Origin: Stenotrophomonas sp. HITSZ_GD
GTDB lineage: Bacteria; Pseudomonadota; Gammaproteobacteria; Xanthomonadales; Xanthomonadaceae
Assembly (NCBI RefSeq): GCF_029543105.1
Contig: NZ_JARQXB010000014.1
Location: 1 to 64,000, forward strand
Length of the DNA stretch: 64,000 nt
Direction: 5' to 3'
The notes under the pieces were generated by a model. That model was not told the DNA's origin. It searched no databases and saw only the letters and a list, made by a program, of their open reading frames with translations. Positions 17,126-26,219 of this stretch are shown here, piece after piece; the first letter of the stretch is position 1, and every line of letters starts with the position of its first letter. The translations under genes and the position numbers were made by a program.

Positions 17126-17581
17126 TCAATCGCCGTCCGGGCCGGAAGTGGCGACGGCATCGTAGCCGGCGGCGGAAAACTGGATCAGGCACCAGCCATG
17201 GCCGAACGGATCGGCCAGCCGCAGCAGCCGGCCCCATGGGGCCTGGCGGATGCAGGCGCGGGCAGCGGCCGGGTCGCGGCGGCGGTCGGGCAGGTCGTCG
17301 GCCTCCAGGCCCGCCGCCAGGGCGCGCTCCAGGGCGGCGTCCAGGTCCTCGACCACCACATCCAGGTGCACCGGTGTCCAGTGGCGGGCGTAGTCGCGCG
17401 GTTGGCCGCCGGCGCCGGGGCTGCCGTCCGGCTGCGCCAGCAGGTACAGCGGCACCGCCGCGCCCCGCATTTCCAGCGCCGCATCGCCGAAGCGGCGGCC
17501 CGGGCGCAGGCCGAAAGCCGCGGTGTACAGGCGCTGCGCGGCGGGCAGGTCGGGCACATCGAGGTTGACCAGCAGTTCCAT
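17126..17581 (-). CDS. VOC (glyoxalase-like) superfamily protein
   Basis: This 151-residue single-module VOC protein starts MELLVNLDVPDLPAAQRLYTA. The paired beta-alpha-beta units are visible as the N-terminal VNLDVPD strand, HLDVVVEDLDAALERALAAG in the middle, and WGRLLRLADPFGHGWCLIQF at the end, the typical C-terminal strand-turn of this fold. Candidate metal ligands (His, Glu) are present but not diagnostic. Most relatives have no known substrate. It lies 59 nt after purB on the same strand. Confidence 0.75.
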   Translation of the reverse strand: MELLVNLDVPDLPAAQRLYTAAFGLRPGRRFGDAALEMRGAAVPLYLLAQPDGSPGAGGQPRDYARHWTPVHLDVVVEDLDAALERALAAGLEADDLPDRRRDPAAARACIRQAPWGRLLRLADPFGHGWCLIQFSAAGYDAVATSGPDGD

Positions 17582-17640
17582 CGCAGGCCTCCGCGGGGCA
17601 GGGGCGGTACGCGGCCCCGCCGGGGGGCGGGGCGGGGGGG

Positions 17641-19128
<1,488 letters not shown>

Positions 19129-19195
19129 TCAGCCAGCGGCGCATGCCCGCGCAGCCAGCGCCCTTCCCCTCGAATCAGCAGTGCGGAGATTGCGT

Positions 19196-20605
19196 ATGAG
19201 CGACAAGTACCGAACCGAACACGACAGCATGGGTGAACTGCAGGTGCCCGCCGAGGCCCTGTGGGGCGCGCAGACCCAGCGCGCCGTGCAGAACTTCCCC
19301 GTGTCCGGCCAGCGCATGCCGCGCGGCTTCATCCGCGCGCTAGGCCTGATCAAGGGCGCCGCCGCCCAGGCCAACGCCGACCTCGGGCTGCTGCCCAAGG
19401 GCGTGGCCAAGGCCGTGCAGCAGGCCGCCGCCGAGGTGGCCGAGGGCGCGCACGACGACCATTTCCTGATCGACGTGTACCAGACCGGCTCGGGCACCTC
19501 GTCGAACATGAACGCCAACGAGGTCATCGCCACGCTGGCCACGCGCCTGCTCAAGGGCGGCAAGGCCAAGGTGCACCCGAACGACCACGTCAACCTGGGC
19601 CAGAGTTCCAACGACGTGATCCCCACCGCGATCCGCGTCAGCGCGCAGCTGGCGACCGTCGAGCAGCTGCTGCCGGCGCTCAAACACCTGCGCAAGACCA
19701 TCGACAAGCGGGCCAAGGGCCTGGGCAAAGTGGTCAAGACCGGCCGCACCCACTTGATGGATGCCATGCCGCTGACGTTCGCGCAGGAGTTCGGCGCGTG
19801 GTCGGCGCAGATCGCCTCCAGCGAAGCGCGCATCGAGGACAGCCTCAAGCGCCTGCGCCGCCTGCCGCTGGGCGGCACGGCGATCGGCACCGGTATCAAT
19901 GCCGACCCGCGCTTCGGCGGCAAGGTCGCCAAGCTGCTGTCTGGCGGCACGGGCACGCGCTTCGAGAGCGCGGACAACAAGTTCGAGGGCCTGGCCGCGC
20001 AGGACGATGCGGTGGAGTTGTCGGGCCAGCTCAATGCCACGGCGGTGGCGCTGATCAAGATCGCCAACGACCTGCGCTGGATGAACGCCGGCCCCCTGGC
20101 CGGCCTGGGCGAGATCGAACTGCCGGCGTTGCAGCCGGGCTCCTCGATCATGCCGGGCAAGGTCAACCCGGTGATTCCGGAGGCCACGGTGATGGCGTGC
20201 GCGCAGGTGATCGGCCACCACACCGCGATCACCGTGGCCGGGCAGACGGGCAACTTCCAGCTCAACGTGACCTTGCCGCTGATCGCGCTGAACCTGCTCG
20301 ATTCGATCGGGCTGCTGGCGAACGTGTCGCGGCTGCTGGCCGATTCGGCGATCGCCGGGCTGAAGGTGCGGCAGGACCGCGTGCGCGAGGCGCTGGATCG
20401 CAACCCGATCCTGGTGACCGCGCTCAACCCGATCATCGGCTACGAGAAGGCGGCGGCGATCGCCAAGCGCGCCTACAAGGAGAACCGGCCCGTGCTGGAA
20501 GTGGCGCGGGAGGAGAGTGGATTGCCCGAGGCTGAGTTGAAGCGGTTGCTGGATCCTGCGGCGTTGACGCAGGGGGGTATCCAGGCGGGCGGTGGTGGCG
20601 GCTGA
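19196..20605 (+). CDS. fumC: Class II fumarate hydratase
   Basis: This 469-residue homotetrameric enzyme converts fumarate to malate in the TCA cycle. It has TGSGTSSNMNANEVIA, NLGQSSNDVIPTAI, KTGRTHLMDAMPLT and the superfamily signature GSSIMPGKVNPVIPE. The ATG at 19196 has GGAGA at 19184-19188 as a ribosome-binding site. The C-terminus ends in a glycine run (QAGGGGG). Aspartase is the main look-alike, but the length and loop motifs fit fumarase. Confidence 0.93.
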   Translation: MSDKYRTEHDSMGELQVPAEALWGAQTQRAVQNFPVSGQRMPRGFIRALGLIKGAAAQANADLGLLPKGVAKAVQQAAAEVAEGAHDDHFLIDVYQTGSGTSSNMNANEVIATLATRLLKGGKAKVHPNDHVNLGQSSNDVIPTAIRVSAQLATVEQLLPALKHLRKTIDKRAKGLGKVVKTGRTHLMDAMPLTFAQEFGAWSAQIASSEARIEDSLKRLRRLPLGGTAIGTGINADPRFGGKVAKLLSGGTGTRFESADNKFEGLAAQDDAVELSGQLNATAVALIKIANDLRWMNAGPLAGLGEIELPALQPGSSIMPGKVNPVIPEATVMACAQVIGHHTAITVAGQTGNFQLNVTLPLIALNLLDSIGLLANVSRLLADSAIAGLKVRQDRVREALDRNPILVTALNPIIGYEKAAAIAKRAYKENRPVLEVAREESGLPEAELKRLLDPAALTQGGIQAGGGGG

Positions 20606-20636
20606 GATGGCGGGCGTCGTGGCCTGCCCGATGTTC

Positions 20637-20681
20637 GCGGCCAACTCCGCTGCGCGGAACTAGCCGCCAACGTTGGCCGCG
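20637..20681. terminator. Hairpin after fumC
   Basis: Perfect 10-bp arms (20637-20646 and 20672-20681, CGCGGCCAAC/GTTGGCCGCG) enclose a smaller TCCGC-TG-CGCGGA-like hairpin. It lies 31 nt past the fumC stop. No U-tract is present. Confidence 0.35.
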
Positions 20682-20798
20682 CAAACTTCGGGCGCCGCTC
20701 CCACTCCCACCCAGCATTCGGGGCTGAAGTCGCCTACAGGAGCGCGCGAAGGGGCGGCCTGCTTTTGCTCTCGTATCCGGTCGCGGGAATGTGTCGGG

Positions 20799-20904
20799 CC
20801 TGTGGGGGCGGGGCCCTTTCGGGACCGTAGGCGACATGGATGTCGCCTACGAGCCCCCAGGGATGGGTTCACGGCGTGTCCCGAAAGGGCCCCGTCCCCA
20901 CAGG
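20799..20904. repeat. Family A structured intergenic repeat, full copy
   Basis: Outer arms at 20799-20824 and 20879-20904 are complementary over 26 bp with one mismatch. Inside are a palindrome around GGCGACATGGATGTCGCC (20830-20847) and the stretch GAGCCCCC to GGTTCACGGCGTG. The 36.5 and 55.8 kb copies carry the same interior reversed, with different arms. Confidence 0.7.
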
Positions 20905-20947
20905 CCGTGCACCCAGCAAAAACAGCCGACCTAGATCGCAAGCCAAG

Positions 20948-20976
20948 AAAAAAGGCGGCCACCAAGAGCCGCCTTT
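20948..20976 (-). terminator. Intrinsic terminator of the YtrA-type operon
   Basis: On the minus strand a GGCGGC...GCCGCC stem (arms 20951-20959 and 20968-20976 with flanking A/T pairs) is followed by a run of T residues. It lies 23 nt past the stop of the last lipoprotein gene. Confidence 0.75.
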
Positions 20977-20998
20977 CCCAAATGCCAAAGCGAGAAAA

Positions 20999-21424
20999 TC
21001 AGCGCCGCTCGCCGGAAATGTTGGAGAAGCTCTCGCGGTAGGGCTTCAGCGGCGCGATCTCCGCCAGCAGCTGATCGCGCAGGGCATCGATCTGCGGATT
21101 GGACTGCAGCTTGACCCCGCGGTTGTCCGGGTCGGCCGGCGCGGTTGCCAGTGCTTCCTGGCGCACCATCTGCAACTGGCCGAACAGCTGCTGCAGCTGC
21201 AGGCGCTGGTCTTCCGGCAGCGGCACCTCGATGTCGTCGATGCGCAGATGGCCTTCGGGCGTGATGTCCGCGTTGGGCGCCGGTGCGCGGCGAATCTGCA
21301 CGACCTGCGTGGTCACCGACACGCGCGGCTTGGAGCGCTCCGCGCGCGCCGCCGACTGCTTTTCGCAGGCGGCCAGGCCGGCGCACAGCACCAGCGACAG
21401 CATGACGAGGAAGATCTTCTTCAT
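20999..21424 (-). CDS. Predicted lipoprotein, possibly DUF2884/YggN-like
   Basis: This 141-residue protein has a lipoprotein signal peptide (MKKIFLVMLSLVLCAGLAAC; lipobox LAAC, Cys20) and a positively charged mature N-terminus. The segment ITPEGHLRIDDIEVPLP followed by a Gln/Leu-rich helix resembles the neighbouring 196-residue protein and, more loosely, YggN. The likely location is the periplasmic face of a membrane. It is the last gene of the minus-strand run, 96 nt after its neighbour and just before a terminator. Function is unknown. Confidence 0.65.
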   Translation of the reverse strand: MKKIFLVMLSLVLCAGLAACEKQSAARAERSKPRVSVTTQVVQIRRAPAPNADITPEGHLRIDDIEVPLPEDQRLQLQQLFGQLQMVRQEALATAPADPDNRGVKLQSNPQIDALRDQLLAEIAPLKPYRESFSNISGERR

Positions 21425-21520
21425 GGAAACGCGACCATCAATGGGGGGGGAGTCGCCGCCCATTCTACGCCGCTGCCCCGCACGCACCGGCCTGCCGCGT
21501 GGGCAGGCCGGGCCGTGCGA

Positions 21521-22111
21521 CTATTTGCGGCAGTCGGCGATGTCGCGCTTTTCCAGCCCGCCGTACGGCTTGAAAGCCGGCACCAGCGCCACCGCCGCGT
21601 CCTGCGCCACGCGCATCGCTTCCAGGTGGTCGCACAGCTTCGCCGCCGCCGCCTCGATCGCACCGGTCTTGGCCTCGATCTTGGCGTCGATCTGGTCGGC
21701 CTGGCCGTTGAACAAGCCCTTGACCGCCTCCGTCGCCGCCTGCACGCCGAGCTGCGCGCCCGCCTTGCCCACCTCGATGCTCTGCCGGACCATGCCCTGC
21801 AGTGCCTTGCGATAGGACGTCATCGCCTGGCGCTGCGCATCGGTGGTCGTCACCGTCTTGCCGCCCAGGACTAGGTCGCCGCCCGGCGTGATCACCGCAT
21901 CCGGCAGCGTGTCGCGGCGCAATGTCACCTGGTCCCCATCGAAGGTGACGCCGCCATTGAGGTGGATCACCCGGTCACGCTTGCCACCGTCGGCTGACGC
22001 CGTACCGGTCGCGCTCGCGTCGTGGTCGCCGCGGCCGCACGCCGCCAGCGGCAGCAGCGCACCGGCCAGCATCACGCAGCGCAATGTGTAGGAAAGCCTG
22101 TTCGCGCGCAT
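21521..22111 (-). CDS. Predicted lipoprotein, DUF2884/YggN-like
   Basis: This 196-residue protein has a signal peptide ending in a lipobox (LLPLAAC). The mature part starts with a Gly/Asp/Ala linker, followed by VIHLNGGVTFDGDQVTLR and ITPGGDLVLGGKTVT, then a helical region (QRQAMTSYRKALQGMV). This order, short beta-rich head then amphipathic helices, is that of YggN-type periplasmic proteins, whose role is unknown. It starts 3 nt after the GSGD-repeat gene, so it is translationally coupled to it. Two C-terminal Cys residues (LCDH, DCRK) could form a disulfide. Confidence 0.65.
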   Translation of the reverse strand: MRANRLSYTLRCVMLAGALLPLAACGRGDHDASATGTASADGGKRDRVIHLNGGVTFDGDQVTLRRDTLPDAVITPGGDLVLGGKTVTTTDAQRQAMTSYRKALQGMVRQSIEVGKAGAQLGVQAATEAVKGLFNGQADQIDAKIEAKTGAIEAAAAKLCDHLEAMRVAQDAAVALVPAFKPYGGLEKRDIADCRK

Positions 22112-22114
22112 GGC

Positions 22115-22942
22115 TCAGTCCTCCTTCGGCACGCTGGTCTTGCCGCGCACGCCGCTGTGGCTGACATCGCCGCTGCCCTTGCGCTTGACCGTCAGGTCGC
22201 CGGAGACATCGCGCACCGTCAGGTCGCCCGAGCCGATCGAATCGACCACCACGCTGCCCTGCGCGCCGCGCACATCCACATCGCCCGAGCCCACCGAACC
22301 GATGTGCACGTTGCCGGCCACCTCTGCCAGGTCCAGGTCGCCGGAACCGACCACGCCCACGTCCACCGCGCCGTTGATCCGCGTGGCGCGGAAATCGCCC
22401 GAGCCGATCGAGCTCACGGTGAGCGCGCCGATGCGTTCGAGCTGGATATCGCCCGAACCCGTCTTGGCCGTGACCGCGCCCTTGATGTCGCGGCCCTTCA
22501 CGTCGCCCGAGCCGGTATCCACCGCCAGCGCGGCGATGCCGGTGGCCTCCGCGTCGCCCGAACCCACGTCCAGGCGCACCGGCAGCGTGGCCGGGATGCT
22601 GGCGCGGATGTCCAGGTAGGCGTAGGTGTTGCCGATCCAGAAGCCATCGGTCTTGCGCGCCAGGGTGACGATCAATTGGTCGCCGGACTTGCGCTGGGTG
22701 ACCGTGAGTTGCTTCAGCCGCTCCTGGCTGGACGCGCAGGCGCGCCCGCTCAGGCTGCCGGCCCCGCCGGGCCCACCCTGCACGTGCAGGTCGTGGTGGT
22801 TGACCTCGAACAGCACGCTCTTCACGCCGGCCAGGTCGAGCTTGAGCTCGCGCGGCTCGCTGGCCTTGCACTGCGGTTCGTCGGCCTGCGCGACGGCCGG
22901 CAACACCAGCAGCATCGTGCAGAAAGCTAGGGTCATGCGCAT
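22115..22942 (-). CDS. Exported GSGD-repeat protein, DUF2807/head-GIN-like
   Basis: This 275-residue protein has a cleavable signal peptide (…VLPAVAQADEPQ). After an N-terminal domain (~25-120), eight GSGD motifs recur every 17-19 residues, as expected for a right-handed parallel beta-helix with one motif per turn (GSGDAEA, GSGDVKG, GSGDIQL, GSGDFRA and so on). Proteins with such repeats fall in DUF4097/DUF2807-type families of unknown function, often beside ABC transporter or anti-sigma genes. It lies 29 nt after the permease gene and may be a periplasmic sensor or structural partner; that is inference. Confidence 0.72.
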   Translation of the reverse strand: MRMTLAFCTMLLVLPAVAQADEPQCKASEPRELKLDLAGVKSVLFEVNHHDLHVQGGPGGAGSLSGRACASSQERLKQLTVTQRKSGDQLIVTLARKTDGFWIGNTYAYLDIRASIPATLPVRLDVGSGDAEATGIAALAVDTGSGDVKGRDIKGAVTAKTGSGDIQLERIGALTVSSIGSGDFRATRINGAVDVGVVGSGDLDLAEVAGNVHIGSVGSGDVDVRGAQGSVVVDSIGSGDLTVRDVSGDLTVKRKGSGDVSHSGVRGKTSVPKED

Positions 22943-22971
22943 GGGCGTTCCTCCTGGAATGCGGGAATGGA

Positions 22972-23946
22972 TCAGTTCTCGTCGCGCCAGCGGCGCATGT
23001 AGATCGCACCGACGATCAATGCCACGCCGATCACCGCGCCGATCCACAGGTCCGGGGTGGTGAACACGTGCCAGCCATCGCTCAGGTCGAACACCCGCGC
23101 CAGCTCGTCCGGCGTGTTGATCTCGCCCTTCGGGCTGTCCACCAGCACGTACCAGGTGCCCGGCGCCACGCTCAGCAGGCCGCGGTAGACCACGATGTAC
23201 CAGAGGATGTCGTGGCGGATATGCAGGCCCGGCAGGATGTCCATCATGCTGACGATCACGCAGGCCAGCACCGGGATCAGCACCGCCCACAGGAACGGCT
23301 TGGTGCGTGACCAGGCCGAGCAGAACATCAGCCAGCCCACCGTGGGCAGCGCCCAGGCCACGTACAGCGGCAGCGTGCTGATGGCGGTGCCGACGATGCG
23401 CAGCGGATGGGAGTGGGTGAACACCGCCGTGCCGGCCGGCAGGCCGTTGACCGTGATGGTCAGGCCGGTGATCAGCCACAACGCCAGGCCGATCGCCAAG
23501 CCCACCACCAGGGCCACCAGCGGCGCCAGCACCAGCGCCCAGGCGGCCTTGGACAGCACGGTCTGCGTGTCCGACAGCGGCAGCGACTTCCAGAACAGCA
23601 CGCTGCGGTCGCGGCGGTCGTCGTACAGGGCGCCCAGCGAATAGAAGAACACCACGAAGGCCAGCACCACGCACACCAGCAGGATGCCCGCCAGCAGCAC
23701 GCCGTCGCCGAAAGCGCCGACGATCTCGTGGACCTTCTGCGGGCCCTCGTCCAGGTTGAAGTCGCCATTGAAATTGCGGCCGGCGATGGAGCCGATCACC
23801 GCCAGCAGGCCGTAGAGCAGCACCACGATCGAGCCGGTGATCAGCGGCGCCCACAGGAAGCCGCCGCGGTGTTCCCACAGTTCGCGCTTGAGCAGCCAGC
23901 CGAACTTGCGGCCCTGGGTCACATGATGGGTAGGAGCGGTGTTCAT
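22972..23946 (-). CDS. ABC transporter permease (ABC-2 type)
   Basis: This 324-residue integral membrane protein has about six predicted transmembrane segments: GSIVVLLYGLLAVIG, then LAGILLVCVVLAFVVFF, LVLAPLVALVVGLAIGLAL, a segment around the WALP motif, and a final helix IGAVIGVALIVGAIY. The cytoplasmic sequence YDDRRDRSVLFWKSLPLSD is typical of ABC-2 permeases paired with YtrB/BcrA-like ATPases. The start overlaps the ATPase stop (ATGA). It should form the membrane part of an export or target-protection system. The substrate is unknown. Confidence 0.82.
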   Translation of the reverse strand: MNTAPTHHVTQGRKFGWLLKRELWEHRGGFLWAPLITGSIVVLLYGLLAVIGSIAGRNFNGDFNLDEGPQKVHEIVGAFGDGVLLAGILLVCVVLAFVVFFYSLGALYDDRRDRSVLFWKSLPLSDTQTVLSKAAWALVLAPLVALVVGLAIGLALWLITGLTITVNGLPAGTAVFTHSHPLRIVGTAISTLPLYVAWALPTVGWLMFCSAWSRTKPFLWAVLIPVLACVIVSMMDILPGLHIRHDILWYIVVYRGLLSVAPGTWYVLVDSPKGEINTPDELARVFDLSDGWHVFTTPDLWIGAVIGVALIVGAIYMRRWRDEN

Positions 23947-24818
23947 GCGTAGGTTCCCTTCATGATGGCGACGAACAGGTCGGCCAGGCCGGGGTTGCGG
24001 GTTTCGCCGAGCGTGGCCAGGTGCGCCTTGGGCTGGCCGTCGAACAGCAGCACGGTCTTGCCGAACGGCAGGCTGCGCTCGTCGATGGCGCCCAGCGCGC
24101 GGGCCTCCGGCAACGCTTCGGCCGACACCAGCACCTCGGTGTAGCGGTCCGACAGGTGCTCCATGTCGGCGCTGAGCACGATGCGGCCGTCGCGGATGAA
24201 CAGCACGTCGGTCAGGATGTGCTCGATCTCCTCCACCTGGTGGGTGGTGATGAGGATGGTCTTCTCCTCGTCGAAGTAGTCCTCCAGCAGGCGCTGGTAG
24301 AACTGCTTGCGGTACAGGATGTCCAGGCCCAGCGTCGGCTCGTCGAGCACCAGCAGGCGCGCGTCGATCGCCATCACCAGCGCCAGGTGCAGCTGCACGA
24401 TCATGCCCTTGGACAGCTCGCGCACGCGCAGCTTCGGGTTGAGCTGGGTGTTGGCCAGAAAGCGCTCGCACTTGGCCCGGTCGAAGCGCGGGTGCACGCC
24501 GGCGACGAAGTCGATCGCCTCGCCCACGCGCAGCCAGCGCGGCAGCACCGCCACGTCGGCGATGAAGCACACATCGTTCATCAGCGCATCGCGGCTATGG
24601 CGCGGGTCCAGGCCCAGCACCTTGAGCTGGCCCTCGAAGCCGGTCAGGCCCAGGATGGCCTTCAACGCGGTGGTCTTGCCCGCACCGTTGGGCCCGATCA
24701 GCCCGACGATGCGCCCGGCGCCGACGCTGAAGGACGTGTTGTCCAGCGCCAGCTTGTTGCGGTAGGCCTTGCGCAGGCCCTGTGCGGTGACGACGTTTTC
24801 CGACGCGACGGCGTTCAT
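23943..24818 (-). CDS. ABC transporter ATP-binding protein
   Basis: This 291-residue ATPase has Walker A GPNGAGKTT near residue 45, Walker B LLVLDEPTLGLD, and the H-loop in ITTHQVEEIEH. The signature motif reads LSKGM in place of LSGGQ, a variant common in BcrA/YxlF-like ATPases. The last ~70 residues form an extra domain. It partners the downstream permease, with an ATGA overlap, and overlaps the upstream regulator in the same way, so regulator, ATPase and permease are made together. Confidence 0.88.
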   Translation of the reverse strand: MNAVASENVVTAQGLRKAYRNKLALDNTSFSVGAGRIVGLIGPNGAGKTTALKAILGLTGFEGQLKVLGLDPRHSRDALMNDVCFIADVAVLPRWLRVGEAIDFVAGVHPRFDRAKCERFLANTQLNPKLRVRELSKGMIVQLHLALVMAIDARLLVLDEPTLGLDILYRKQFYQRLLEDYFDEEKTILITTHQVEEIEHILTDVLFIRDGRIVLSADMEHLSDRYTEVLVSAEALPEARALGAIDERSLPFGKTVLLFDGQPKAHLATLGETRNPGLADLFVAIMKGTYA

Positions 24819-25177
24819 GGTGTTTTCCCCGAAGGCAGCAGTTCTTCCAATGACAGTCCCAGCCGCTGGATGCGTTCCAGCACGGCCGGCCATTCTTCGT
24901 TGAGGAAGCGGTCGCGCTCGCTGCCGCGCAGCTTCTTGGCCGCCTCCTCGGTCATGAACATCCCCAGCCCGCGCCGCTTCTCGACCAGGGCCTCGTCGGC
25001 CAGCTCCTGGTAGGCGCGCGAGACGGTGATCGGGTTCAGCTGGTACTCGGCGGCCACCTGGCGCACCGAGGGCAGGGCGTCGCCCGGCTTGATGATGCCG
25101 TCCAGCATCATCGCGATGACGCGATCCTTCAGCTGGCGGTAGATGGGAGCGCCGTCGCTCCACGTGATGTCGCTCAT
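24815..25177 (-). CDS. GntR-family repressor, YtrA subfamily
   Basis: This 120-residue regulator has a winged-helix DNA-binding domain (APIYRQLKDRVIAMMLDG, LPSVRQVAAEYQLNPITVSRAYQEL, VEKRRGLGMF). The short C-terminal helical tail of ~45 residues lacks a large effector domain, which defines the YtrA subfamily. Such proteins repress their own operon with ABC transporters and respond to cell-envelope stress or peptide antibiotics in other bacteria. A matching palindrome covers the promoter of this operon (25462-25485). It is the second gene, 2 nt after the small exported protein. Confidence 0.88.
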   Translation of the reverse strand: MSDITWSDGAPIYRQLKDRVIAMMLDGIIKPGDALPSVRQVAAEYQLNPITVSRAYQELADEALVEKRRGLGMFMTEEAAKKLRGSERDRFLNEEWPAVLERIQRLGLSLEELLPSGKTP

Positions 25178-25179
25178 GT

Positions 25180-25437
25180 TCAGCTCCGGGGACGCAGGGC
25201 CTGCGCGAAGGAGAAATAGGGCATCGACAACGAGGTGCGGGCCCGGCGCGTGGCGCGGGGGGCTTCTTCCTGCGTGGGGGTCGCTGCGTTTTCCTCTGCC
25301 GCCGCCGAGACGCCATAATCGGCGCCGGTGTCCTTGACCATTCCGGGTGCGGATTCCAGCCGGCCGGTGCCCAGCAGGGCGGAACCGGAGAGCAGGAGCA
25401 GCAACGGAACGGATCGCTTGAAGAGCTTGCTGTTCAT
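25180..25437 (-). CDS. Small exported protein, first gene of the YtrA-type operon
   Basis: This 85-residue protein has a signal-like N-terminus (KRSVPLLLLLSGSALLG). A low-complexity, acidic middle (SAAAEENAATPTQEEAP) follows, then a basic, aromatic C-terminus (RRARTSLSMPYFSFAQALR). No lipobox or known domain is seen. It is the first gene after the operator-promoter and 2 nt from the regulator. Its role is unknown; a peptide sensor, a leader for coupling, or a secreted factor are all possible. Confidence 0.6.
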   Translation of the reverse strand: MNSKLFKRSVPLLLLLSGSALLGTGRLESAPGMVKDTGADYGVSAAAEENAATPTQEEAPRATRRARTSLSMPYFSFAQALRPRS

Positions 25438-25461
25438 GTGTTCCCCCTGCGTTGGGTGGCT

Positions 25462-25485
25462 GGTGTTGTATGTAACTATAACACC
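25462..25485. promoter_or_regulatory. Operator for the YtrA-type repressor
   Basis: This 24-bp near-perfect palindrome has the arms GGTGTTRTA-N6-TAYAACACC, with only one mismatch pair. It covers the -10 box of the operon promoter, as expected for repression by steric block. Assignment to the GntR protein is by position. Confidence 0.7.
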
Positions 25486-25502
25486 AACACGCAGCGCGTC
25501 AA
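25475..25502 (-). promoter_or_regulatory. Sigma-70 promoter of the YtrA-type operon
   Basis: TTGACG (25497-25502) and TATAGT (25475-25480) are separated by 16 bp on the minus strand. The start codon of the first gene is ~38 nt downstream of the -10. Confidence 0.65.
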
Positions 25503-25570
25503 CCCACTGTCATACCCAACCGATGGCAGGGGGCCTGAATCCGCCCCGGCCGCTGCCAGGAGAGCCGCCC

Positions 25571-26131
25571 ATGTCGTACAAGAAGCTGTTTTTGCTGTGT
25601 TTTATCGCCGTCATGAGCAGCGTGGCGGTGGCCGCCGCGCCGGCCCTGCTGGACCTGGCGTACCGCCCGCTGGCCGGAAAGGCGCCGGTCAATCTGAACA
25701 AGGCCTATGGCGGCAAGGTGTTGCTGGTGGTGAATACGGCCAGCAAGTGCGGCTTCACCCCGCAGTACGAGGGGCTGGAAGCGTTGAACAAGCGCTTCCA
25801 GGCGCAGGGGTTCTCGGTGCTGGGCTTCCCGTCCAACGACTTCCGTGGCCAGGAGCCGGGCGACGAGAAGCAGATCCAGGAATTCTGCACGCTCACCTAT
25901 GGGGTGAAGTTCCCCATGTTCGAGAAGGTGCACGTGCTCGGCAGCGAGGCCACGCCGCTGTACCAGCGCCTGACCGCGGCCACCGGCGTGGCGCCGGGCT
26001 GGAATTTCCACAAGTACCTGATCGCGCGGGACGGCCGCGTGGTGGCGCAGTTCCCCAGCAAGATCAAGCCGGACGATCCGGCGCTGATCGCGGCGATCGA
26101 ACGCGAACTCAAGGCGCCCGCGGCGCGCTGA
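25571..26131 (+). CDS. Periplasmic glutathione peroxidase-like protein
   Basis: This 186-residue protein has an N-terminal signal peptide (…AVMSSVAVAAAPA). The peroxidatic Cys60 lies in NTASKCGFTPQYEGL, followed by LGFPSNDFRGQEPG, with Gln in the place of the family's catalytic Gln, and WNFHKYLI, which supplies Trp and Asn. The usual Asn-Gln-Phe motif is NDF here. Bacterial enzymes of this type usually use thioredoxin-like donors and reduce peroxides. It is divergent from the YtrA-type operon, sharing the 133-bp intergenic region. Confidence 0.85.
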   Translation: MSYKKLFLLCFIAVMSSVAVAAAPALLDLAYRPLAGKAPVNLNKAYGGKVLLVVNTASKCGFTPQYEGLEALNKRFQAQGFSVLGFPSNDFRGQEPGDEKQIQEFCTLTYGVKFPMFEKVHVLGSEATPLYQRLTAATGVAPGWNFHKYLIARDGRVVAQFPSKIKPDDPALIAAIERELKAPAAR

Positions 26132-26219
26132 CGTAGGCCGGCGCACCCGGTGCGTGCCACAATACGGGCCCCTCGCGCCGGCGCCGGCGTCCAACAACAC
26201 ATCCTAGGATTTGCAGCGA

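Larger units (their letters stand above)
20606..20998. other. Gene-free stretch with repeat and terminator elements
   Basis: These 393 bp between the fumC stop and the lipoprotein stop hold the fumC 3' hairpin, a full family A repeat (20799-20904) and the lipoprotein terminator (20948-20976). I see no supportable coding sequence. Confidence 0.7.
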
